A stretch of 64,000 nt of DNA from Rhizobiales bacterium Ga0077525 (GTDB taxonomy: Bacteria; Pseudomonadota; Alphaproteobacteria; Rhizobiales; Xanthobacteraceae), in NCBI GenBank assembly GCA_001464835.1, contig LNDS01000053.1, positions 1 through 64,000 of the forward strand, written 5' to 3'. Positions within the stretch are counted from its first letter, which is position 1. Every line of letters starts with the position of its first letter. Shown one piece after another: positions 57,219 to 64,000 of the stretch. Made by a program: the position numbers and the translations under genes. The notes beneath the pieces were generated by a model. The model saw only the letters and a program-made list of their open reading frames with translations. It made no database searches and was not told the DNA's origin.

Positions 57219-57783
57219 CTCACAGCCCGATACGCAAGCGATCCTGCGTCATTGGCGCGAGGCCGTGCCGAACGACCGCCTGGCGCATTTGGTGAAGGAT
57301 GCGACGCGCGCGCTGGTGCGGGCCCTGACGATGCGGTTGGCCGAGCATGCGGTCTCGTTCGGGCATTGGACGTTCCTGCGCATTCTCTGGGAAGGCGACC
57401 GCTTGACCCAGCGCGAACTGAGCGAACGCGCCGGCGTCATGGAGCCAACGACATTTTCCGCGCTCAAGGCGATGGAGCGGCTCGGTTATATCCGGCGGCG
57501 CAAGTTCGCCGGCGATCGCAAGAAGGTTTATGTGCTGCTGACCGCAAAAGGGCGTTCTCTGCGGCGGGTGTTGGTGCCGCTTGCCGAGGATGTCAACCGC
57601 ATTGCCGTGCACGGCGTCAAACCCACGGCCATCGCCACGACCCGCGGCGTACTCATCTCCATCATCGAGAACATGGCGCGCGACGAAACGGCAATCGATA
57701 TGAAAATGCCATCGACGCGGGCGCTGGCCGGATTGAAGAAAAAGGCGCCGGGCCGGCGGCGCAAGAACGGAGCCAAGTCGTAA
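57205..57783 (+). CDS. MarR-family transcriptional regulator
   Basis: 192 residues. Winged helix: 'LTQRELSERAGVMEPTTFSA', 'LGYIRRRKFAGDRKKVYVLL', the latter with the conserved DRR/DRK wing. The C-terminus is basic and extended beyond the usual 150 residues. Starts inside the end of the oxidoreductase gene and is surely co-transcribed with it. Likely binds the palindrome at 56011-56024 and releases it on ligand binding. Confidence 0.9.
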   Translation: MSRSNSQPDTQAILRHWREAVPNDRLAHLVKDATRALVRALTMRLAEHAVSFGHWTFLRILWEGDRLTQRELSERAGVMEPTTFSALKAMERLGYIRRRKFAGDRKKVYVLLTAKGRSLRRVLVPLAEDVNRIAVHGVKPTAIATTRGVLISIIENMARDETAIDMKMPSTRALAGLKKKAPGRRRKNGAKS

Positions 57784-57788
57784 CTGCG

Positions 57789-58160
57789 CTAGTTGCGCGT
57801 CCACTGCGTGGATCGGCACACCAGCCCGCCCAGCACGCAGCCGGTTGTGGTCATGGTACCGCCGGATGCCTTCAAGGTGGCCGACAGATTGAGATTGCGT
57901 TGCGGGTCATAGCCCGAGCCTGACCAGCCATCGCCTTTGGGCGCGATCTTGAAGACGAGCTTGTCGCCGACTTTTTCCTTCTGCCCGGCCGGGTCCTTGA
58001 TCCAGACATTGGTGGCGCAGATCGCGTCGCCGCAGTTGGCCATCTTGACGCGCGCGGCGCCGTCGCCGCGCAGCCAGGTGCCGAGAATGTCGTTCGGCTG
58101 GGCGCTGACCGCTGTCGGGCAGGCCAGAATGGCAAGGACGATAAACGGACGCAGATGCAA
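57789..58160 (-). CDS. DUF2147 family periplasmic protein
   Basis: 123 residues from a probable TTG start preceded by GAGG. Signal peptide MHLRPFIVLAILACPTAVSA, then 'DILGTWLRGDGAARVKMANC' and CVLGGLVCRSTQW, matching DUF2147. Four cysteines (in pairs) are typical and probably disulphide-bonded. Function is unknown in this family; it is usually exported. Confidence 0.82.
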   Translation of the reverse strand: MHLRPFIVLAILACPTAVSAQPNDILGTWLRGDGAARVKMANCGDAICATNVWIKDPAGQKEKVGDKLVFKIAPKGDGWSGSGYDPQRNLNLSATLKASGGTMTTTGCVLGGLVCRSTQWTRN

Positions 58161-58229
58161 TCGAGCCTCGCGGTATTCAGTGGCGTTTCAGCTCTCTACG
58201 AGCCAGGCGCGCCGCTGGATCACCGTTCA

Positions 58230-59009
58230 TCAGCTTTTGAGAAGCTCCAAAGCCGCCGCATGCGTGCGCGCATCGCCGGCAGCGATAATACGGCCGCCGG
58301 CCTGCGGCGGGCCGCCTTCCCAGGTGGTGACGATGCCGCCGGCGCCGAGGATGATCGGGATCAATGCGACGATGTCGTAGGGCTTCATTTCGGTGTCGAT
58401 CACGATGTCGAGCTGCCCGGCCGCCAGCATGCAATAGGCGTAGCAGTCGCCGCCGTAGCGCGAGAGCTTCGCCTTGTTCTCGACCTTGACGAAACTGGCG
58501 CGGTCGGCGGCATTCATCAACAATGGACTTGTCGTGAACACCACCGCGTCGCTCAAGGCTTCGCATTTGCGGACATGCAGGTCGCGGTCGCCCGCCGGTC
58601 CGCGATAATGGGCAGCGCCGCTGTCGCCGGTGAAGCGCTCGCGCGTGAACGGCTGGTGCATCATGCCGTAGACCGGCTCGCCGAAACGCATCAGGCCGAT
58701 CAAGGTGCCCCAGGCGACCATCCCGGAAATGAAGGATTTGGTGCCGTCGATCGGGTCGAGCACCCAGACATATTCGGCGTCGGCATGCTCGGAGCCGTAT
58801 TCCTCGCCGAGGATGCCGTGTTCGGGGAAGGCGCCGCGGATCAGGCTGCGCATGGCGTCTTCGGCGGCGCGGTCGGCGGCAGTGACCGGATCGAAGCCCC
58901 GTTGCAGCTTGTTCTCGACCGTCAGCGCGGTGCGGAAGAACGGCAGAATGGTCTCGCCGGATGCGGTCGCGAGCTTGTCGACAAAACTGGTGAAGTCGAT
59001 GGCGGTCAT
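58230..59009 (-). CDS. hisN: Inositol-monophosphatase family enzyme, HisN-like histidinol phosphatase
   Basis: 259 residues. Motifs of the lithium-sensitive phosphatase family: GEEYGSE, 'VWVLDPIDGTKSFISGM' and 'RYGGDCYAYCMLAAGQLDIV' with the third-metal Asp. Magnesium-dependent phosphoester hydrolysis is expected. The DPIDGTKSFI wording matches the HisN type of actinobacteria and alphaproteobacteria, which dephosphorylates histidinol phosphate; inositol or fructose bisphosphate activity is the alternative. An sRNA gene lies downstream of its 5' end on the other strand. Confidence 0.85.
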   Translation of the reverse strand: MTAIDFTSFVDKLATASGETILPFFRTALTVENKLQRGFDPVTAADRAAEDAMRSLIRGAFPEHGILGEEYGSEHADAEYVWVLDPIDGTKSFISGMVAWGTLIGLMRFGEPVYGMMHQPFTRERFTGDSGAAHYRGPAGDRDLHVRKCEALSDAVVFTTSPLLMNAADRASFVKVENKAKLSRYGGDCYAYCMLAAGQLDIVIDTEMKPYDIVALIPIILGAGGIVTTWEGGPPQAGGRIIAAGDARTHAAALELLKS

Positions 59010-59176
59010 GGTTCCTCTTGCCCCCTCGACCTAACGGAGAGGAGGCGCGGCGGCAACCGGGGTCGGCCCCTGGCCTGCTTGATTGGCTATTGAAGGCGCG
59101 ACCCACCATCAAAGCAGACCAAAATGGGTGCCAACCAGACCTGAAAAGCGGGCCATTGGCCGATATTGGTCCTCAG

Positions 59177-59194
59177 CCATGCAATAATGCATGG
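59177..59194. promoter_or_regulatory. 18-bp palindrome upstream of the sRNA promoter
   Basis: CCATGCA, ATAA, TGCATGG: perfect seven-base arms. It ends 18 bases before the sRNA -35, a usual place for an activator or repressor site. Confidence 0.5.
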
Positions 59195-59212
59195 AGAATC
59201 GCGTTCTTCGCC

Positions 59213-59240
59213 TTGATTTTTGTGCGGTGCGGTGTAGATT
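59213..59240 (+). promoter_or_regulatory. Promoter of the mmgR/suhB-type sRNA
   Basis: TTGATT (59213-59218), 16-base spacer, TAGATT (59235-59240). A start near 59247 gives a transcript of about 91 nt ending in a strong terminator. Confidence 0.6.
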
Positions 59241-59246
59241 ATTGCA

Positions 59247-59337
59247 ATGCGATAGTGAGCTTCTGCTCCTATTGTTGCCCTCCTTGGGCGTTTCCTCCCT
59301 AGACTTGGGCCGCTCTTCGTGAGCGGCCCTTTTTTTT
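59247..59337 (+). ncRNA. Trans-acting sRNA of the mmgR/suhB (alpha-r8) type
   Basis: A promoter is followed by a short transcript with repeated CCTCC-type, anti-Shine-Dalgarno segments (TGCTCCT, GCCCTCCTTGGGC, TTTCCTCCCT) and a perfect nine-base terminator stem GGGCCGCTC (59307-59315) / GAGCGGCCC (59321-59329) with TTCGT loop and T8. From recall, this architecture and wording match the Rfam mmgR (formerly suhB) family of rhizobia, first noticed beside suhB-type phosphatase genes, as here. It should base-pair with ribosome sites of target mRNAs with Hfq. No coding potential. Confidence 0.75.
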
Positions 59338-59358
59338 GTGCCGAGCAAACCTATCAAG

Positions 59359-60261
59359 CTATTCCGCCGCGGCGGCGCGATAGGGCCGCAGTTCCTCGAG
59401 CGGGATGTCGCCCAGCCGATTTGCCAGGGTGACCATATCCGCCGCCAGCCGGCTGAAGCCGCTGACCCGCAAATAGCGCCGCTCGTCCATATAGAGGGCG
59501 CGGTTGATCTCGAGCTGGACGGCATGCAGCCCGGCGGCCGGGTTGCCGTAATGCTCGGTGATGAATCCGCCGGCATAGGGCTTGTTGCGGCTCACGGTAT
59601 AGCCCATGCCGCGCAGGGTCTGTTCGACGGTTTCCGCCACGACGCCGACGCAACTGGTGCCGTAGCGGTCGCCGATAACGAATTCCGGCCGCGGCCGTTC
59701 GTCCTTGTGACCGGCGGTCGACGGCATGGAATGGCAGTCGATCAGCAAAGCGGCGCCGAAATCGCGGTGCAGCCGGGTGAACAGCTTTCGCAGCGCCCGG
59801 TGATACGGCTTGTACAGGCTCTCGATGCGGGCCAGCGCGTCGTCGATCGGGATGCGCCGGTCGTAGATTTCCTGGGCGTCACCAACCACCCGCGCCACGG
59901 TGCCGAGGCCGCCCGCCACCCGCATCGAGCGGGTATTGGCGAAAGAGGGCAGCCGGCCGTCGAACATGCGCGGGTCCAGCTCGTAGGGTTCCCGGTTCAC
60001 ATCGACGAAACAGCGCGGGAAATGCGCCCGCATCAGCGGGTAGCCCTGCGCCACCACGCCGGCCATCAATTCGTCCACGAAACTGTCTTCCGAGCGCCGC
60101 AAGGTGCCGATATCGAGCCGCGACAGCTGCAGGAATTCATACGGATAGGTCGAGCCCGAGTGCGGCGAATTGAACAGAGCCGGGCCGCGGCATACCTCCG
60201 GCTCGACAATCTCGAATGGCGGGTCGAGTTCGTCCTTTGGATCAGTCATCAGCGGGGGCAT
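59359..60261 (-). CDS. N-formylglutamate amidohydrolase family protein
   Basis: 300 residues. 'ALFNSPHSGSTYPYEFLQ' with the zinc-binding SPHSG, 'DVNREPYELDPRMFDG', 'LIDCHSMPS' and 'QLEINRALYMDERRYLRV' are the family motifs. It hydrolyses N-formylglutamate to formate and glutamate in one histidine degradation route; broader amidase roles exist. No hut gene is adjacent. GC content is high and there is no signal peptide. Start ATG at 60261 or 60249. Confidence 0.87.
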   Translation of the reverse strand: MPPLMTDPKDELDPPFEIVEPEVCRGPALFNSPHSGSTYPYEFLQLSRLDIGTLRRSEDSFVDELMAGVVAQGYPLMRAHFPRCFVDVNREPYELDPRMFDGRLPSFANTRSMRVAGGLGTVARVVGDAQEIYDRRIPIDDALARIESLYKPYHRALRKLFTRLHRDFGAALLIDCHSMPSTAGHKDERPRPEFVIGDRYGTSCVGVVAETVEQTLRGMGYTVSRNKPYAGGFITEHYGNPAAGLHAVQLEINRALYMDERRYLRVSGFSRLAADMVTLANRLGDIPLEELRPYRAAAAE

Positions 60262-60463
60262 CCATCAGACGGGACGATTCTATTGGGAATACGCCAACTT
60301 TAGGCGCATTATACGTTCTATTGTCCATAGGCCGGGGGATAAAGCCAAGCATTGGTTTTGGTTCACCCGTTATTTACCCGCTACCGGTCTTATGGGCCGC
60401 GAAATGCCGGTACTTGGGCCGGGCGTACAAGTGTAATTCTGGGCGTTAGGGGCGTTTAAAACG

Positions 60464-60823
60464 ATGTCGAAAATCCTGCTGGCTGAAGACGACACCGATA
60501 TGCGGCGCTTTCTGGTCAAGGCCCTGCAAAATGCCGGATTCGACGTCACCTCTTACGACAACGGCCTGTCGGCCTATCAGCGCCTGCGCGAAGAGCCGTT
60601 CGAGCTGCTTTTGACCGATATCGTGATGCCGGAAATGGACGGCATCGAGCTGGCGCGCCGCGCCGCCGAACTCGACCCCGACATCAAGATCATGTTCATC
60701 ACCGGCTTTGCTGCTGTGGCGCTGAACGCGGATTCGACCGCGCCGAAGCAGGCCAAGGTCCTGTCCAAGCCGATCCATCTGCGCGACCTCGTCAACGAGG
60801 TCCACAAGATGCTGGCCGCCTGA
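60464..60823 (+). CDS. cpdR: Single-domain response regulator, CpdR-like
   Basis: 119 residues, a receiver domain only: acidic Glu8/Asp9/Asp10, phosphorylated Asp52 in LLTDIVMP, Thr80 in FITG and Lys102-Pro103. From recall the wording (AEDDTDMRRFLVKAL, MPEMDGIELARRAAELDPDI) closely fits the CpdR protein of rhizobia. CpdR, unphosphorylated, moves the ClpXP protease to the cell pole to degrade cell-cycle factors; the CckA-ChpT relay phosphorylates it. It stands alone, just upstream of tRNA-Val. Confidence 0.85.
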   Translation: MSKILLAEDDTDMRRFLVKALQNAGFDVTSYDNGLSAYQRLREEPFELLLTDIVMPEMDGIELARRAAELDPDIKIMFITGFAAVALNADSTAPKQAKVLSKPIHLRDLVNEVHKMLAA

Positions 60824-60893
60824 GGGGTCAAAAAATCGCTCCCCATCCGGCCTTGCTTCGCCGGTTTGGAGCCGATAAGACCACAGCACTAAA

Positions 60894-60968
60894 GGGCGCG
60901 TAGCTCAGCGGGAGAGCACCTCCTTGACATGGAGGGGGTCACAGGTTCGATCCCTGTCGCGCCCACCA
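60894..60968 (+). tRNA. tRNA-Val (anticodon GAC), CCA encoded
   Basis: 75 nt: acceptor GGGCGCG (60894-60900) pairs with CGCGCCC, D-arm GCTC/GAGC, anticodon stem CCTCC/GGAGG with loop TTGACAT (anticodon GAC), T-arm ACAGG TTCGATC CCTGT, and 3' end ACCA in the DNA. All stems pair. Confidence 0.97.
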
Positions 60969-61031
60969 TCCTTTAGCCGCTTCCAATAGCCGCAAACCGT
61001 GTCGCGGACTTATCCTCATCAAAGCCGGCCC

Positions 61032-61691
61032 ATGACGCGAAGACGATGGCTTCTTGCGCTGATCGTCCTGCTGGTCGCGGCCGGGGGACTGGCGCTGTTC
61101 TGGCTGTTCGACGGCGCCACCGGCGTCGAAACGGTGCAGGCCCGCATATCCAGCCTCGGCTATTGGGCCCCCATCGGCTTCATTCTGTTGTATGCCATTT
61201 CGACCGTGGCCATGCTGCCCGGCGGCTTCTTCGATCTGGCGGGCGGCGCGCTGTTCGGCCCGATCTGGGGCAGCGTCCTCAATCTCGCTGGCGTGACGCT
61301 TGGCGCCGCCGTGTCGTTCCTGATCGCGCGTTATGTCGCCGGGGATTGGGTGCAGCGGCGCGCCGGGCCGCGCGTGCAACAGGTCATCAAGAGCGTCGAA
61401 ACCGACGGCTGGCAATTCGTCGCCTTCATCCGCCTCGTGCCGGTCTTTCCCTATCCGCTCGCCAATTATCTGCTCGGCCTGACCCGCATTCCGTTCCTGC
61501 ATTACATGCTGGCGACCATCGTCTTCGCTCTGCCATCGACGATCGCCTATACATGGATCGGCCACGCCGGCCGCGAAGCAGTCGCCGGCAAAACCGACAA
61601 CATCTATTACGCGCTGATCGTGCTGGCGCTGGTGGCGGTCCTGGTCATGGCGCCGCGCTTCTACAAGCGGTTCCGCAACAAGACGCCTTAG
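61032..61691 (+). CDS. TVP38/TMEM64 family membrane protein (DedA-like)
   Basis: 219 residues. An N-terminal helix (about 8-27), 'GGFFDLAGGALFGPIWG' re-entrant motif, 'FVAFIRLVPVFPYPLANYLL' and a C-terminal helix place it in the SNARE-associated/VTT family. These proteins are implicated in lipid scrambling or proton-coupled envelope homeostasis; exact role in bacteria is unsettled. ATG at 61032 is chosen over 60999, which would be close to the tRNA 3' end. Confidence 0.88.
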   Translation: MTRRRWLLALIVLLVAAGGLALFWLFDGATGVETVQARISSLGYWAPIGFILLYAISTVAMLPGGFFDLAGGALFGPIWGSVLNLAGVTLGAAVSFLIARYVAGDWVQRRAGPRVQQVIKSVETDGWQFVAFIRLVPVFPYPLANYLLGLTRIPFLHYMLATIVFALPSTIAYTWIGHAGREAVAGKTDNIYYALIVLALVAVLVMAPRFYKRFRNKTP

Positions 61692-61704
61692 GTGTGCCAA
61701 CGCT

Positions 61705-62520
61705 TCAACTGTAGATGAGCGTGCCGACCGGCTCGCCGTTCAGCGCCTTGGTCAGATTGCCCGGCACCAGCCCGTTGACGATGCGAATCGACTTGGCGAG
61801 CCGGGCGCGCGTCAGCAATTGCAGCACCACCGGTTCGATCGGCAAGGTCGGCAGCTGGCGCGCGATCAACTCCGCGGCGCTGATCTCGGCAATCAATTGG
61901 GCGTCCGGATCGGACTTCGGATCGGCGGTGTAAACGCCATCGACGTCCTTCAACAAAGTCACCGAGCGCGCGCCGAACACTTCGCCGATGAGATACGAGC
62001 CGGCATCGCTGCCATGCGGCGGGATCTTGCCGACGGCGGGCGGATGCTCCCACAGATCGTAAGGCGGAATGCCGTTGAATACCGCGCCGCGCGCCGCCGC
62101 CAGCATCGCCGGCAAAAGCTGCACGATGAACGGCGCTTCGAGATAGACGAAGCCGTGACTGGCGAGCAGGCACGACACCATATAGGCGTTCTGCGCCGAC
62201 GACTTGCCGGCGAGAACGGCGAGCGCGCCGGTCGGCATGCCGAGATCGAGCCCGACCGACAGGATATGCCGTGCTCTGACGCCAGGGCCCACACCGATTA
62301 CCTGGGTGTGGTTCTCCTGATTGGCGATGATTTCATCGAGCAACGGCAGCACCGCGCTCTGGCCTCTGTCCATGATGGACAGGCCGCCGATCTGGACGAC
62401 GTTGAGGTTGGGCAAGATCGCGCGCACCGGCGCCTCGGTGCCGGCGATGACTCTTTTATCGACCAGCGACTCGCGCATCAGTTTTGAAGCGACGTGTTGG
62501 GCGCTATGGATGACGTTCAT
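61705..62520 (-). CDS. mosA: Molybdenum storage protein subunit, MosA-like
   Basis: 271 residues, amino-acid-kinase fold. Motifs: VVQIGGLSIMDRG, 'GVGPGVRARHILSVGLDLG', 'IPPYDLWEHPP' and DVDGVYTADP. It is more like the alpha (MosA) than the beta subunit of the Azotobacter storage protein from recall. Together with MosB it would form a cage that stores molybdate as polyoxometalate clusters using ATP. Two points stand out: the Lys of the phosphate-binding KIGG is Gln43 here, and the His cluster that follows PPY in Azotobacter MosA is absent. Start overlaps the mosB stop (ATGA). Confidence 0.82.
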   Translation of the reverse strand: MNVIHSAQHVASKLMRESLVDKRVIAGTEAPVRAILPNLNVVQIGGLSIMDRGQSAVLPLLDEIIANQENHTQVIGVGPGVRARHILSVGLDLGMPTGALAVLAGKSSAQNAYMVSCLLASHGFVYLEAPFIVQLLPAMLAAARGAVFNGIPPYDLWEHPPAVGKIPPHGSDAGSYLIGEVFGARSVTLLKDVDGVYTADPKSDPDAQLIAEISAAELIARQLPTLPIEPVVLQLLTRARLAKSIRIVNGLVPGNLTKALNGEPVGTLIYS

Positions 62521-63374
62521 TGGGCACCTCGGCCTTTGAATTCCGCGTTGTAGATGATGGTGCCGACCGGCTCGCCATCGAGCGCCGCGCTCAACTGGCC
62601 GGGCCGCAGGCCGTTGACGAACTGGATTTCGCGGATGTGGCGCGTGCTCAGCATCAAATCGAGCACGGCGCGCTCGACGATCAGATCGTCCTGATCGGTC
62701 TTCAGCAATTCCTGCACGCTGATGCGCGGAATGAATTGCGCGTCGCGGTCCTTTTTCGGATCGGCGGTGTAGAGTCCGTCTTCGTCCTTGACGTAGATCA
62801 TCTTGCGCGCGCCATAGACCTCGGCGATCAAAAAGCAGCCGGTGTCGGTGCGTTGCGGCGGAATGCGGCCGATCTCCGGGTTCTGCTCCCATAATTTGTA
62901 CGGCGGCATGCCCTGACAAATGACGGCGCCGCGCTCCATCAGGTAATGCGGCAGCGACGGGAAGCCTTCCGGCTCCAGGAACGCGATGCCGTGCCGCGCC
63001 AAGAGATATTGCAGCATCTGCGCGTTCTGCCAGGCGACCGCGGTGCCGAGCACGGTGAGGACACCGACCGGCAGGCCGAGATCGATGGCGAGCGAATAGA
63101 TGTGTCGCGCCCGCGTGCCGGCGCCGGTGCCGAGGATCATCTTGTGCTTCGCCAGATTGCCGACGATCTCATCGACCAGCGGCCCGACGGCGGCTTTGCC
63201 GCGATCCATGATAGACTGGCCGCCGATCTTGACGACATTGGCCCAGGGCAGGATGGCGACATCCGGCGTCGCCTCGGTGGCGCGCTGCAGATCCAGGTCG
63301 CTGAGCGAGCCGCCGACCAGTCTTTTGCCGAGATCGGTCAGTAGCGAGTTGTCAGCAAGTGTCGTCGGCTGCAT
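62517..63374 (-). CDS. mosB: Molybdenum storage protein subunit, MosB-like
   Basis: 285 residues. VVKIGGQSIMDRG (Lys49 retained), 'GTGAGTRARHIYSLAIDLGL', 'GMPPYKLWEQNPEIGRIPPQ' and 'VKDEDGLYTADPKKDRDAQF' match the beta subunit of molybdenum storage protein from recall. UMP kinase, the nearest common relative, lacks these wordings. A short N-terminal extension of about 35 residues is present. ATG at 63374 is preceded by AAAGG; a longer frame (to 63590) runs into the methyltransferase gene. ATP hydrolysis, if the pair works as in Azotobacter, would occur here. Confidence 0.87.
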   Translation of the reverse strand: MQPTTLADNSLLTDLGKRLVGGSLSDLDLQRATEATPDVAILPWANVVKIGGQSIMDRGKAAVGPLVDEIVGNLAKHKMILGTGAGTRARHIYSLAIDLGLPVGVLTVLGTAVAWQNAQMLQYLLARHGIAFLEPEGFPSLPHYLMERGAVICQGMPPYKLWEQNPEIGRIPPQRTDTGCFLIAEVYGARKMIYVKDEDGLYTADPKKDRDAQFIPRISVQELLKTDQDDLIVERAVLDLMLSTRHIREIQFVNGLRPGQLSAALDGEPVGTIIYNAEFKGRGAQ

Positions 63375-63378
63375 GGCG

Positions 63379-64000
63379 TCACCTTTCAAATGTAAATATG
63401 CGCAACGTGAAGCGGTGCGTTTCCGGAAAGCGGGCGTCGAGACTGCCGAACTGGCGCACCGCCCAGTCGGCGAGCTGACGCAGAGCGCGGCCGCGCAATT
63501 CCGCCGGCAGTTTCGAAAAGCGCGCGCCGCCGTCATGACGTTCGATAAAATCGCGCGGGGTGCATGTCGCGTCCCATGTTGCTGCATCAATGACGCTGAC
63601 GGTCGCGGCGCGCTCTTCGAGCTGCAGCTCGGCCTCGGCGCGCGAATTGCCGGCCTCGGCGGGCGGCGCGCTGCCGTGCAAGATCAAATCGAGCTGGCGC
63701 TTCATGCGCGCGTCGATGCCGCCGTCCGGCCTGCGCGTGCGGCCGAGCAACAGTGCGCCTTGCGGCCGCAATACCCGCAAGCTCTCCTCGATCAGCGCGC
63801 GCCAGCGCTTGAGGCCGCCGAAGACCTGCACCAGCAGTACGCCGTCGAAGCTGCGGTCGGCGAAGGGCAGGGCGCAGCCATCGGCCTGCACCAGCGCCGC
63901 GCCGGCGCAGCGTTGCCGGAACGCCCGCAACATGCCGAAGGACAGATCGACGCCGACGTAATCGTCATGCGCGCGCACGAAGGGCCAACCGATGCGGCCC
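63379..64000 (-). CDS. Class I SAM-dependent methyltransferase (partial)
   Basis: Continues past the right window edge; about 207 residues of the C-terminal part are visible. The first visible residues are GRIGWPFVRAHDDYVGVD, the end of the glycine-rich SAM motif and the acidic ribose-binding Asp in 'YVGVDLSFGMLRAF'. Then QADGCALPFADRSFDGVLLV is motif II and 'LRVLRPQGALLLG' motif III. A GTG at 63978 is not the real start, since the frame continues with family-like sequence. Substrate unknown. It lies four bases upstream of mosB and is presumably in the same operon. Confidence 0.8.
   Translation of the reverse strand, partial: GRIGWPFVRAHDDYVGVDLSFGMLRAFRQRCAGAALVQADGCALPFADRSFDGVLLVQVFGGLKRWRALIEESLRVLRPQGALLLGRTRRPDGGIDARMKRQLDLILHGSAPPAEAGNSRAEAELQLEERAATVSVIDAATWDATCTPRDFIERHDGGARFSKLPAELRGRALRQLADWAVRQFGSLDARFPETHRFTLRIFTFER

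Noticed and set aside
60894..61691. tRNA-Val as an integration site of a genomic island
   Set aside because: No integrase, no direct repeat of the tRNA 3' end was noticed and the downstream genes have normal composition.
61705..63374. UMP kinase or aspartate kinase pair
   Set aside because: The fold is shared, but tandem arrangement, RARH and D-x-D-G-x-YTADP wordings fit molybdenum storage subunits, and no regulatory ACT domain is present.

Overview
The window is a GC-rich chromosomal segment from an alphaproteobacterium, most likely a Hyphomicrobiales (Rhizobiales) member near Bradyrhizobium, Rhodopseudomonas or Pseudolabrys. Pointers are a speF-type leader RNA before an ornithine decarboxylase, a ROSE-type RNA thermometer before an hsp20 gene, an mmgR/suhB-type sRNA, a CpdR-like receiver beside tRNA-Val, molybdenum storage proteins and typical rhizobial intergenic palindromes. 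No transposase, integrase, phage gene or CRISPR array was seen. Genes are densely packed, with many ATGA or one-base overlaps.

Layout. 0-6 kb: edge-truncated ornithine decarboxylase with its leader, a metal P-type ATPase, a DUF892 ferritin-like protein carrying an exact 21-bp internal duplication, and an M3 peptidase. 6-13.3 kb: an AT-rich orphan membrane gene, a gamma-glutamyltransferase-like enzyme, DUF1007 plus a NicO nickel/cobalt transporter with a His-rich loop, a nitronate monooxygenase-like protein, a three-gene cobalt-type nitrile hydratase operon and a nucleoside deaminase. 13.4-19.2 kb: TRAP transporter DctQ and DctM, an SDR, an acyl-CoA dehydrogenase, a class II aldolase and a DctP-like protein with no signal peptide. 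19.2-19.8 kb: intergenic repeats. 19.9-23.4 kb: an ABC-2 exporter pair and an MFS carrier.

23.7-36.8 kb is the most coherent block. It holds a fused indolepyruvate-type ferredoxin oxidoreductase, a Crp/Fnr regulator, an acyl-CoA synthetase, a complete Liv-type ABC importer and a PaaK-like protein. Together they suggest uptake and CoA activation of aromatic or other organic acids; the substrate is an inference. 36.8-50 kb is housekeeping: ferrochelatase, an outer-membrane barrel, GalU, a lytic transglycosylase, a degenerate SGNH protein and glutamate synthase gltB-gltD.

50-60 kb: a DoxX-like gene with an apparent frameshift, Hsp20 under heat control, a lysophospholipase-like hydrolase, and a small catabolic module (Rieske oxygenase plus an orphan substrate-binding protein, divergent from an oxidoreductase and a MarR regulator, with a perfect palindrome between). 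Then come DUF2147, a HisN-like phosphatase, the sRNA and N-formylglutamate amidohydrolase. 60-64 kb: CpdR-like receiver, tRNA-Val(GAC), a TVP38-type membrane protein, two molybdenum-storage-like subunits and an edge-truncated methyltransferase.

I saw no clearly unprecedented system. The best leads are the molybdenum storage pair in which one subunit lacks the usual phosphate-binding lysine, the acid uptake/activation cluster, the cobalt neighbourhood, the AT-rich orphan gene and the several RNA and operator elements.
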